From Chromera velia (taxonomy: Eukaryota; Sar; Chromeraceae), in contig JAHBMJ010000786.1 in assembly GCA_018398765.1 (NCBI GenBank), positions 1-40,147 on the forward strand: a DNA stretch of 40,147 bases, read 5' to 3'. The notes under the pieces are model-generated. The model saw nothing but the letters and a program-made list of their open reading frames with translations, was not told the DNA's origin and made no database searches. Made by a program: the position numbers and the translations under genes. Position 1 is the stretch's first letter. Each line of letters begins with the position of its first letter. Positions 1-10,500 of the stretch are shown here, piece after piece.

Positions 1-344
1 GGCGAGCCGCTAAGCAATTGTGGCGGCGCCCACTAGGTTCTCATCCTAGGGTTTCCAGCCAGTTTTTTTTTTCTTTGCATGATTTTTTTTTTTCGATCGC
101 GTGCATGCATGCATGCATGGAGACTTAATTGCACTCCAAAAGGAATTCTTCGATCAAACCATGCACGTCCATGCAAAGCAGCTAGGTTCTCTGAGGCAAA
201 CGTCCACATTGGTGTTCTAAACAAGAGCCCAGTCCCACAAGTACCCAACATCTTCTGACAAGCGCCTGAAAGAAAAGCTCAAAAAACCTTCAAGAGAACT
301 CACACCGTCCTAAGTCCAAAGTCTCCTTCCAGCACATTCCCACA
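1..344. other. upstream flank of the small secreted-protein gene
   Basis: No gene is seen. The stretch holds two poly-T runs (about 65-95) and a TGCA tandem run near 102-118, a motif that recurs at several places in the window. The 100 bases before the ATG at 345 are C- and A-rich and could hold the promoter and 5' leader. No TATA box is obvious. Confidence 0.5.
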
Positions 345-686
345 ATGGCAGCTCTCAGAAACTTCATTGCTCTCCTCTTTGTGCTCATTGCCAGCGCGTC
401 AGCAGCCTCCATTCGTTCCCATTCCTCTCTTCTGCAGAAGGAATCGGCGAACAAGCCCCAGATTTGTCAGCTGGACAAATCGGGAGAAGGATGCAACTCG
501 GGTGTCCAAGGTTCCCTGATCGTCGGCTCGGCGTGCGAAGCCTTGAAAGCTCCGAGCCCCGAAGACCAGGTGAATGGGAACACGGACTTCACAAAAGTGC
601 CCGGCACGTGCAAGGTCATGAAGGATGGGAAAGTATGGAAGACAAGCGGAGACCACACTTACAAATGCTTCTGCAAAGCAACCTGA
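345..686 (+). CDS. small secreted six-cysteine protein, 113 aa
   Basis: An uninterrupted 113-residue frame. Residues 1-21 form a signal peptide: a short basic start (MAALRN), a hydrophobic core (FIALLFVLIAS) and an Ala/Ser-rich cleavage site (ASAA). The mature part has six cysteines at about positions 41, 50, 64, 89, 108 and 110, an even number that fits three disulfides, and ends in a CFC motif. There is no membrane segment after the signal peptide, so secretion or delivery to an endomembrane compartment is likely. The family is not recognised and no catalytic motif is seen. The start is chosen because the ATG sits just before the hydrophobic core, after a purine-poor leader. The overlapping frames on both strands lack such organisation. 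Function unknown. Confidence 0.7.
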   Translation: MAALRNFIALLFVLIASASAASIRSHSSLLQKESANKPQICQLDKSGEGCNSGVQGSLIVGSACEALKAPSPEDQVNGNTDFTKVPGTCKVMKDGKVWKTSGDHTYKCFCKAT

Positions 687-2388
687 GACGCACGAGTCCT
701 CACTCCTGTAAAAGCTCCCCAGGACGATCGGCGGCAGTGAACGACCTCGAGATCTTCAAGTTTAAGCCGTTCGAAAGTTTCACAGGCCGAAGCATGAGCA
801 AAGTCTTCAAACATCTGTCAGGGACAATAAGAAAAAAAATATACATATGCGGGTACATGCGGAACGAGCTTCGTGCACAGATCTTCCTCCAATTTGGACG
901 AGCTGCGTAGGTGTCCAGAGGAGAGGAGAAAAGATATCGAGTGCCAGGCAGTTTGCATGCAGCAATGCATTCCCTCTACGCTTAAGCTAGCGCTTAAGAA
1001 AGGTATCACCGTTAAGGACATTCACGAAATGAAAACGCGGATTCCGCAATGAATCAAGGAGACCCAGTCGACCAGACAGGCCTTCGCAGCCTGAGTCCGC
1101 TTGCAGCAGTTGCTGTAACAGCTTTAACAAATCAATATGTGCACTGCATTAATTTGATTGGTGCACCATCATCAGTCTTTTGCTTAGCTTTTGCCGTTGC
1201 TCAGGCTTCGATAAGTTTTCATCAAGCCTGTCATCGATTAAAGGTTCGTTTGATCATCTGCTCTTCAAAGCTACTTTAAGCTAGCTTCAAAGTTTACCTA
1301 GCTCTTCATTTATTCATATCAGCTATCATCAGATCATGATATAGGTCCTGCTAGTAGCAGAGACACATTCTGAGTCCTTCATCTGAAGTTCATCATGATG
1401 ATCATTTACTGAACTAGTCATCATTCACTCGTTAAACTGTTATTTTTTTTACTTGTCCTACTACGGTCCCAGGCCCCACGGCGTCCCGCCCATACTATTC
1501 GTTAGAGCGTAAGTAGTGGCTTACCAGCTTTAACTGCCTCAATTAGTCTCAATTTAATTCATTTAATTATATATGATAGATCGAATTTAGTAATATATAG
1601 AGTTGTTAAATGTCATAGGCAACAAATGTCAGTGTCAACAGTGTTAATGACATTTATGTTTTAGTACAGTATCGACACTTAGTACTTTTTTCTATTTGTT
1701 ACCACCTTATGCTTGAACTTTTGAGGCAATAATCAGGCAAAAGGTTTGTTAAGTCAAACCTCCTACGACCTAAACCTTCAAATTATAATCATTCATTAAT
1801 TTTTAAACATAATAAGCAAAAATTAAAACTGATAAAACGTTTTGTAAATGAAATTGAGTGGCTTTTTATGTGTTTTTAACGAGCCGCATACATAGTTGGG
1901 GACGGTTGGTACAAAAAATGTATTACATACTAGTAAAAATGTCGTTTTTGCTTAAAAGTGTCGCTATAAGTGCCAGTGTCGACACTTTAGTAATTGAAAG
2001 TGTCGACACACGACACTAATGACATTTAACAACTCTAATAATATATATAAAGTATATCAAATGAGTAGTATGAGCAGCAACCATATACATACAGGATTAT
2101 ATAGGCCAGGGGATTAAACATGCTCAGTTTGACCTATGTTTTAGATTAAATCCGCGCACTTACACACGATCGCTTTGATATTGCTTAATTCTAACGAAAT
2201 TTCTACATCCTATAATGCATAGGAATCTCAGCTTATTTCTATAAATGTCTACAACCTTAGAGAAATGAATAAAAACAAATCGGTAGGAATCTTGTTGGCC
2301 TTCTACCATACCTATGGGTATTAGCATATCGGCCAGGTGCACTAGCCACGGTTAGAAAGTTTAGTTACTAGCACAACCGATCTCAGAC
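687..2388. other. intergenic gap with AT-rich island
   Basis: No gene is seen. From about 1280 to 2350 base composition changes to strongly AT-rich with many short A/T runs, unlike the flanking genes. An inverted-repeat element at 1599-2036 lies inside it. The short frames here (1049-1279 +, 2160-2342 -) have no recognisable content and no splice context. Confidence 0.6.
1599..2036. mobile_element. candidate MITE, 438 bp with 18-bp terminal inverted repeats
   Basis: The left end AGAGTTGTTAAATGTCAT (1599-1616) is the exact reverse complement of the right end at 2019-2036. The interior is non-coding and AT-rich, with several copies of a GTGTCGACAC-type palindrome, clustered at about 1973-2015, as sub-terminal repeats often are. 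Both flanks contain TAATATAT, a possible but imprecise target-site duplication. No transposase frame is present, so this would be a non-autonomous element. Superfamily not assigned. Confidence 0.6.
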
Positions 2389-3199
2389 TCAAGCAGGCAC
2401 TCCCTGTAACGGCGCTGGTTTGACTTCCTTTGCCGCCATGATCCACCTCCGCAATTTCTTTCCAGGGCTTCCGCCCTCGAGAAGAAGACCCTCCCCGACG
2501 GAGACACCGTCAACGCCTGCATCATGCACAGAGGACAACCGACAGATGAAGAACGTGAAAAAGATGTTGGGAGAAGGATGGAGTTTTGTGGACCGGAAGA
2601 TGGAGAGATGAGAAAAGGAAGAACACAGGCAGGCAGGCAGGCAGACAGGCAGGCAGGCAAGTTAGCGAGAAAGTAAGGAAGGGAAGGAAGGAAAACAAGG
2701 AAGGGAGCAAGAAAGAGAAACTGAAAAGAAATGAACGAACGAACGAACGAGCGAACGAACGAACGAACGAACGAATGAATGAATGAATGAATGAATGAAT
2801 GAATGAATGAATAAGGAAAGAACACACACTAAAGAAAAGAAGGGAGCGAAGGGTGAACGGACACAGGAAGGAAGGAAGGAAAGAACGAAGGAAGAAAGGA
2901 AAGAACGACAGATCAATTGAGGAACAGACAAACAATACAATCAAGGAAGAGTCTACTGTCCTTCATCACGCTCCCTCCTTCCTGACATTGAAACGGTTCC
3001 CATCCCTTCCTCCCCCCCCCCGCCCATCATCGTCTTCCGTCACTCACGGGTCTTCAATAACCCGACCCACTTACCCATTTCAAGGACTTCAGTCATGTCT
3101 GCTCCGGTCTCTATTCCTCCTTCACTCAAAATTATACCACCCCTGGCGCGAATCTTCGCAATTGCCTCGGGGGCTGCCTCTATCAGTCTTTTTGTCCTG

Positions 3200-3239
<40 letters not shown>

Positions 3240-4078
3240 AACACACACAGACAGGCACTTCGTCAAGCACAGAGACGCACAGAGAGGATTCACAAAAAAT
3301 ATAGACACACGTGCGCACGGACTCACAAAAAAATAATCCAAGGCCTTTAAAAACCACTTTTTAATCCTTTCCTTCCGTCAACGCCGATGAAAAGGTTGAA
3401 AAAAAGAAGTGTTAAGGTGAAGGAAGCTCATTCTTTCCTCTTAAAATTTCGAGAGAGACACGGAGGGAGAGCAGCACTACCAGGAGTGGCCGTGAGGGCG
3501 AGGGCTCCCTGTGTGCGCTGATTTGAGAAGTCTGCATCACTGAAAGTCTTGACGACTTAGAACCTATACCCACCTACCTGTCTCTCTGGCAAAGAATTGC
3601 CCTCGTGCAGTCCAACTAAAATCAAGCAAGAAGAGATCATGCAAGAGGTTACGTGTCATCAGATATGTGCAGCACTTCCTGTTAAGAGAAACCTGGAAAT
3701 TCACAAATCGAAGCAGACTCATTTGCAGGTTCGCAAAGTGTTGGACAGGCGAATACCTGAGAGCACGCACAGAGACACGCCAATGCACCCCCCTTTCCAC
3801 CTACCTACCTCTGACGGTCAGGCAGCAGATTCCAGAAGTTGACGTTGTCAAGCACTACAATGTCAACCTGCAAGAAGAGGAGACATGAATGAGGGCGAGA
3901 GAGAGTGCTCATTTCCTCCAGCACACTCCTTCTCAAAAGTGGAAGATCATTCGTACTCGAGAACAGAAAAAAAAAAAGACCATGAGGACCTCAGCGAATG
4001 CGACAGAAAGAAAACACATGAGACACAGAGGGTGTACATCAGGTACACAGGATGGATAGTCAGGAGGCAGAAGGACGG

Positions 4079-4117
<39 letters not shown>

Positions 4118-7064
4118 ACGCACACACACACAGAGGGGGGGGGGAGGGGAAGGGGAGATACAGCAAGCACGTCTGTACTTCTGGTTGGTGGCATCTCCGC
4201 GCAATCCCTCGTAGCATGAAGTTCGAGATCAATCTCGTGACAGCTCTTGCATACAAGAAGGAAGAAGGGAAAGAGGGAAGAACGTTGCACCTAACGAAGG
4301 AGAGAAACCAGCAACGAAGGATGGAAGGGCAACGCAGGGGACGAAAAAAAAGCGACAACGCACTGACAGTTTCGATGTCTGCGACCCTCTTGAGTTGCTC
4401 AGGGGAGTTGACTTTCACCAAAATTTCGGTATCCATTTTCTGGGCGACTCTGCAAACGTCAGAAGAATTTGTGACCATGAAAGATTTTTCTTTTATTTCT
4501 CAACCTGTGAAATCCGTCATGGCCACTACCAGCACGCTGCTCGTCGACGCGAAAAAACAAAAAAACCGTTATGGTGAGAAGAACTAAAGAAAAGAATGGG
4601 AGAGTTGCCGACATCCAGACAATCAGGAAGACGTGAGAAAAGAACGACTGCAAAAATTGGATTCTGTTCGTCTGGCTGTCTCTAGGTCTACCGCTTACTG
4701 CTCTACAAATCTCTCTCTGTGTTTCTTTATCTTTGTCTACATTCGTATGCTCACAGAATGTTCTGTCGAATTTCCGCGTCGGTCAGAATGTTCGCATGGA
4801 CCTGCAGCAAGAATCAATTACCGGTCAGACGCACACGCAGAGAGAAAGAGAAAAAAACAAAAACGACTGGAGCGAAATGTGTCCCTTTAAGAAAGAAAGA
4901 AAGAAAGAAAGCAAACGGGTAACGATGCACGACTGTTCATCAGTCTGTGTACTTCTCGCCCTGCATTCTCTCTGAATGGCTCCCTCCATATGCCCTGTCT
5001 TTCCTGTTGCCGTCCGAGCTAACTGACCACACTTGCGTCGGCTCCTTCTGTCTTGTGCTTCAGTAGCTGCAGAGCGACCGTGATTTATCCATACATTCAG
5101 CTTGCGGTTCGTATCATGGAGACAGCACATTACCAGGCTGTATGCCATCCATTTTTTCATGCATTCATGCATGCACAGGTATATTAATTCTTGAAGTGGC
5201 CGTGGGTGGGAGCGAGACTCATCTCTGAAAGGAGAGAGGGAGGGAGTGAGAGAGGGAGAGAGAGGGAGGACAGATTGAAGAATGATCTCTTTCAACCCGG
5301 CAAAGGGCGCTCCAATTCAGGTCGCTGCTTGTTACGCTTTCTGACTGCTCGTATTGCTATTTTCAGGCCCTCACACAAGGATTTTTTGCATACCGACTGC
5401 TCAGGGTTTCTTCCAACCGACTTACCAATGCTTCCCCCTATCCCCCCCCCCCTACATACACTCCCACACTCCCTTTGACTGACGCACGCACCTGCCAACC
5501 GTACACAACGATATCGTCTGCGATGATGGGCAGTCTGGTCTCTCTACGGGCATTCATGCAGTCCTCATAGGAGCCGTAGTAGTGCCTGCACACACACATT
5601 CATTTGTGAAATGTTTCCTTTTCTACTCAGGCAGAACTTTATGAGCGTGCTGAGCGCCTTGTTTGCAGAAAGTGTGATGGATTGGCATCAATGCATGCAG
5701 TCCAGATCGTCCAGTATTGCATCGCTCCGACGAAAGAGGCTGTGGACCCAAACAGACTCGGTTTCTCTCTGCAAACTGTTCAAGAAAAACTCTTTACTTG
5801 GTCTGAGGCCGCGAGCAGAACGTCTAATTTCCCGGAAGCAATGTACATCATTTTCCTTCAAAGGAGAGACTGACTGTTTGTCCACCATTACTGAGACTGC
5901 TGCCGCTCCGTTCTTGCTGAACGATCGTGCAAAAGCTGCAGTCAGCGAGTGTTCAGAGCGACAGAGGAAACGTGCAAGGGGAATGAACGGCAGAAAAGGT
6001 GAGAGGACGGCATGGAAGAAGGTGGAAAGAAGGGAACGACCGCATAAAGGTCAAGCAGGATGTCAGTGAGTGCCGCAGAGATGAAGGGAGGAGACAGAGA
6101 GAATTCAATAAGCGCACCCAAAACGCAGCCACGGCCACCCTGAGTAACAAATTGAAAGGGAAAAATCATAGAGGGTGAATATTCTTAACGACATGCACTC
6201 ACCCTGAGGTTCATAGTGTTCGACAAGAACTCCGAAGGACGGAGACGCCTTCATCATCTGACCGATCACGCACCTGCAAACACAGAAATGCAGGGAGACA
6301 GAGGAACAAATACGAGAAGATGTGACGCCGGCAGCTTGCCCTCTTCAGGATCTCTGGTGAGAAAAGCCGAACGAGCCTGTCATCCAGAGCACCCCACCAC
6401 TTGTTCTGACTACACTCTCAGATTCCAACTCAAGCACAACACATCCCCGCAGGCGAGGAGGAAAGCAAATGAGCTCATTTTGGAGAAAACAGGGGAAAGA
6501 AGTGACGAGACAAGCGACGGTAAGCTCTACTGCAATTGATCTGAGGAAACTGTGGAGGAAGCATAAGATGCAGTGCGCGGTATGAGTTTTTCGTCTACTT
6601 TCTCTTTCTTGTGTGTATTTTCCTTCCTACAGTAATTAATCAGTTTACCCCTTCACGTTTGTCTGTCCCTTTTCGTCTTCTGTACGGAAGCGCCCTTGTC
6701 AATCTTTCGGTGCATGCCGTCATTTATTTTCAATGCTGACCATCCTCTCTTTTGAATTTGACTCTTGAGCGCTGCCTTCAGGCTCCTCTGTTTAAAGAAC
6801 GGCTGGTTCTTTACAGACAGCACCCTAGTGGACAGCATTCCCATGGGCCATCTGAAGAGGAGAACAGAGGGGAGAGGGGAGAGAAGGATGAAGCATGGGA
6901 AGAGGGGAAAACGCACGCAGGGCGAAAAAAGGAGCACTAGGGAGATCCTTCCTCCTGCTGGCCGCAAACACACACGCATTCGGACAGACAGACAGACAGA
7001 CAGACAGACACACACACACACACACAGACACAGACACAGACACACACACAGACACAGACACACA

Positions 7065-7116
<52 letters not shown>

Positions 7117-7191
7117 AAGAGAGAGGGACAGACTTACCTGTCTCTGTACTTTGCGATTTCACTCTCCTTCATCTGGACGAGGTCTTCAAAC
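2389..7191 (-). CDS. IGPS-fold (TrpC-like) protein, catalytic residues altered, N-terminus unresolved
   Basis: A split gene read right to left. Exons supported by frame and splice phase: 7191-7138, 6273-6203, 5935-5875, 5585-5492, 5066-5024 (or 5028), about 4536-4505, 4447-4368 (or 4449), 3615-3578, 3196-3075 and 2516-2389. Successive pieces follow indole-3-glycerol-phosphate synthase in order: an N-terminal helix (LVQMKESEIAKYRD), a KASPSFG loop, KNGAAAVSVMVD, YYGSYEDC, LPIIADDIV, EGADASV, MDTEILVKVNS, IILSEGGIETGADM and MGVDGVSVGEGLL. IGPS makes indole-3-glycerol phosphate in tryptophan synthesis. Here the Glu and Lys before ASPS read Gln and Met, the Lys of the LRKDF segment is Asp, the Glu of LVEVH is Lys, and the NNRDL loop is absent; only the Glu of SEG(G)I remains. 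It may be a non-catalytic paralogue or have a changed activity. The joins around 5024-4447 and the 5' end are uncertain. Confidence 0.75.
2628..2960. repeat. simple-repeat cluster in last intron of the IGPS-like gene
   Basis: The intron 3074-2517 holds a cluster of tetranucleotide repeats: CAGG (about 2628-2661), GAAC (about 2733-2773) and GAAT (about 2773-2812), followed by AAGG-type runs. The plus strand is almost all purine, so the transcript strand is pyrimidine-rich. All six frames stay open across the array and give artefactual low-complexity ORFs. Confidence 0.85.
3205..3238. repeat. (GA)n microsatellite next to a splice acceptor
   Basis: A run of about 17 AG units. On the transcribed minus strand it is (CT)n ending a few bases before the acceptor of exon 3196-3075, so it probably serves as that intron's polypyrimidine tract. 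Confidence 0.85.
4079..4132. repeat. (CA)n microsatellite
   Basis: CA repeat with a few interruptions, followed by a G run, within the intron 4367-3616 of the IGPS-like gene. The sense strand reads (TG)n. Confidence 0.9.
6983..7114. repeat. compound (ACAG)n(CA)n(GA)n microsatellite
   Basis: ACAG units (about 6983-7010) pass into CA/CAGA units (to about 7081) and then pure GA (to about 7112), in the intron just downstream of the first supported exon of the IGPS-like gene (7191-7138). On the sense strand this is CT then TG. Confidence 0.9.
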
Positions 7192-7327
7192 CTGCGCAGG
7201 ACACCTCGCGAATAGAATTGACATTCAAGTACGTCGATCGATATGCGTACACACAACGACTTGAATATTTATTGCCGCGTATGCTTGCTACCAAAGCACC
7301 GTATGTACGACCGCATGTTGAATGATT

Positions 7328-7546
7328 TCAGAGCGACAGGACGGCCAACGCACAAGCAAACGAGCCACCAAGGCTTTCTCTGGCTCTCTGAGCGATCCAT
7401 CCCAATGTCGTCACGGTGAAAAAAGCCAAAGAAAAATTGGTATGGCGGGAGAGCAAGCCGTCCAAAAGTACCGGGATTTTGAAACCTGAAAGTGATTCCA
7501 AAAAATGCAAAAGGTGAAGGGCACCGAAAAAGAACAAGACCTTCAT
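7328..7546 (-). CDS. signal-peptide-like ORF abutting the FIST stop codon; possible 5' exon of the IGPS-like gene
   Basis: The ATG at 7546-7544 follows the FIST stop TAG (7549-7547) with no base between. The frame begins MKVLFFFGALHLLHFLES, a good signal-peptide-like stretch, followed by LSGFKIP, which could be the start of a transit region. It continues to a stop at 7328. A TTTCAG/GT junction lies inside it, so part of it could equally be intron. It may be the presequence exon of the IGPS-like gene, whose first confident exon starts at 7191 on the same strand, or chance. I cannot join it in phase with certainty. Confidence 0.3.
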   Translation of the reverse strand: MKVLFFFGALHLLHFLESLSGFKIPVLLDGLLSRHTNFSLAFFTVTTLGWIAQRARESLGGSFACALAVLSL

Positions 7547-10500
7547 CTACTTGCTTTTGTACATCCACGATCCAACTGACAGATATTTGGGGGGTTTGTA
7601 TTCCTGTCTGGGTTCGAACTGAATCGTGAATATGTGGGCTGCCTGGGCCTTTGTGATGTCTCTGCGCGTAATTTTGACATCAGGGTCCGTTGAGGGGGGC
7701 TTGTAGGCTACCTCAGGCTGGGGCAGTCTCTCCTTCTTTCCCCCCACTGCAGATGGAATGGCGTCGAGCTCAGCCGCATCCTCTTCTGAATCGTCAGAGA
7801 GGCCGAGGGAAGAGGGGGAGAAAAGGGGCTTCCCTGCTTTCCTCTTCAGGTTCTTCGGACTAAATTGGGCCAAGACTGTCCCCGCAGCAAACTGTGGGGG
7901 AACAGAAAGGAGGGGAAAGCTATAATGAAACAGATCAGGGAAAAATCTCGTTGAAAGAATGTGAGCACTCGATGCACTCGGTAGCGCTGCATTCACTGAA
8001 AGCTGCTTACACCTGCCATATCATACGCAAAATGGTCCATTCACTATCCAAAGAAAGAAAACGAAAACAAAAAAGCAGCCAACACACAGCGACCCCGTCG
8101 TTTCACTTCCCAGCCTGCTTCTTCTTTCTATCGTTCTTGCGTACAGCCACTCACCAAATTGAATTTGTTCATACTCTACAATGCCACTCACCACAATGGT
8201 GGTCGCCCCCTTCTGAAGTGCACCGATCGCTGCGTCTGCAATTGCCCCTCCCAGTCTTCCGCCCTCCAGTCCCGCTCTCTGAATGACGTTGGCTTCATAC
8301 TGATCGACCCCAAAGAATCCCTTCCCTCTGTTGATTCCCTTGAAGGACAACAGGCCCTCAGTCCTGAAACCAGACTCGTCCGTCTGGGCGGAGGTCTCTT
8401 TCGCTAAACGTTTGGCTGCACTCGCACTCTCCTCTCTTCCCGCAGCACCATCACTGCACACGTGCGGGGAAAGCCAAATGAAACAGTCTTGCCCGTTTTG
8501 ATTGAACATCTGTTCTTTGTGCAGACAGACCTCTAGTAGAGAAAAAATAGAGGAGGAAGACACGAGACAACAGAAGGAGGGGGACAGAGACACTGCTTCG
8601 TCGCACTTATGCAAAAAACAGGACCTTTGGGTGTTTTTTTCTCTCCTCAAGCAGGCTTCTAACTCCTCCCTTCCCCCCGGATCAGCTGGGAGATCAACCA
8701 CTTCAAAGCAGAAATGTAGTTTTCCAGACTCATGTCAAAGCTGAGAAGGAATCTTCGCGAGTAGACAGATCAGACACAAGGAAGGAGGGAGGGGGAGAGA
8801 GAGAGAGAGAGCGCAAGAGATGGCGTCGTCTTACACCCTCCTATCTCTTTTCCCCCCTTTCCCCCACAAAGAAACTTACCGAACGTAAAAAGCAAAGCGT
8901 TGTCCAGGTTTCACCCACTGCCCGATCGTCAAACCTGCCGTTCCAAAATTTCCTGCCGCTATCTGCATCAGGAGACAGAAGGAAAGAAGATTGAAAGAAA
9001 GGAACGGGGAGGAAAGAACAAGAAGATTTCGTAGGAGACAAATTGAATGACCCTCATGAGACAAGAATATGTACCTGAAGCCGCACCAAACAACGAACGT
9101 TTCCCAGAAGAAAACAAAACAAAACCAACAGAGAAAGAAACAGAAACAGAGAGACACCCCTTCAAAGACGCAAAAGAAAAAAAAAGGCGGGACACGTACC
9201 TCCTCAACCATGAATGAGTCTGCATCTGCCTGCTCCTCCTGTCCGTCTTCCATCTTTCGAGGCCACTCGTCCCCTCTCTGAAGAAGAGGAATCTGCTCGA
9301 CTCCGATGTGGGCCTGTTTTTGTAGGAGGTAGGCCTCTTGTCGGTCCAGTTCCATTGTCAGGCGATAGTATTCGTCAAAGGGCCTGCATGCAGTCATCGA
9401 TCCGATCCATGGAGACGGAGTCTTATCTAACTTTCTCTTTCTGTACTCATCAAGTCCACAGCCCCAACAAAAAATCTGTACTTCTAACTATGGATGTCTG
9501 TTTCAATCTGCCGGATCCTTTTTCTTCAAGAGTCTCCAGAGGCACTGTCACAAAAGTCTTCGTGCAGAGACAGGGGGAGAATCGAGATGGGCACTAGATT
9601 CGAAAGGAAAAAGGAGTCGCAGAGGCTGCATGGGTGCACATTCTCAACTGACTCGTGTACCACCATTTCGCTTTCCGGGACACCCTTCACGACATCCTCC
9701 TCATAGACCATTTCGACTATCCGGGGCCCGTCAACGGTCTTGACTCTGTAGACAGGACTCACAGGCCGCGCTCCCTGAAGACTGCTTGTGCGCGCCTGCA
9801 AACAGGCCAAAGAGAGGCAGACACAGAAAACCTGTCTGTGGACATTTTTGTGCCCCTCCCCTTTGTTTTGAGACTCCAAGAGGAAGTCTGCGGTGCCTCC
9901 TTCAGACATACATCCGGAACCCGATTATCTGCACACATAACTTCGTGGCATCTGAGTAGGAAAATCTCCTCAGTCTCTCTATGCATGTCTCCATTGTTTG
10001 TGTTCACGACCTGCATGCGCTCTCCATGAGTGAGTCTGGCGTTGGAAGGGGCACAGGTCCACATCCGGCCTGGTGCATTCACGCTCACGTGAGAGAGGAC
10101 TGCAGAGGAGAGGAAATGAGCACATGGAAGAAGTACTCGTCAGGACGTATGCAGATTCCTGCAGATGTGGGTAAGAATTTTGTTTCGTTTCAAACCGGTC
10201 TGCAGCTGCCCGACCCGCCCACCCCCCCACCTGAATATCTCCCAGCATGGCGATGCCGAGGAACCCGTCCTGACTCCAGTCTGGAGTCTCTCCCTTGTCG
10301 TACATCTCCCTGACCCATTTAATTCTCTCAGGGTCCGGGTCGTCTCTCACGGAGGCTCTCCAGAGGGGGAGGAAGTCGACCTTGCTGTTCGGATCAGAGC
10401 TGAGCGAGAAGGAAGAAAGGAGAGCAAAGCAAAGGAGAAAAGAAATAGAAGAAAAGAGGAAACGGGGATAGAGTCAACGATGAGAGACGGATAGGGAAAG

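Noticed and set aside
1-60. tRNA-like 3' arm (stem CTAGG/CCTAG with a 7-base loop)
   Set aside because: The loop TTCTCAT lacks the T-loop purine and A58, and no A box or acceptor stem fits upstream.
2361-2944. Long minus-strand ORFs reading FIHSFIHSF/RSFVRSF
   Set aside because: They are translations of GAAC/GAAT/AAGG tetranucleotide repeats inside an intron; all frames are open there.
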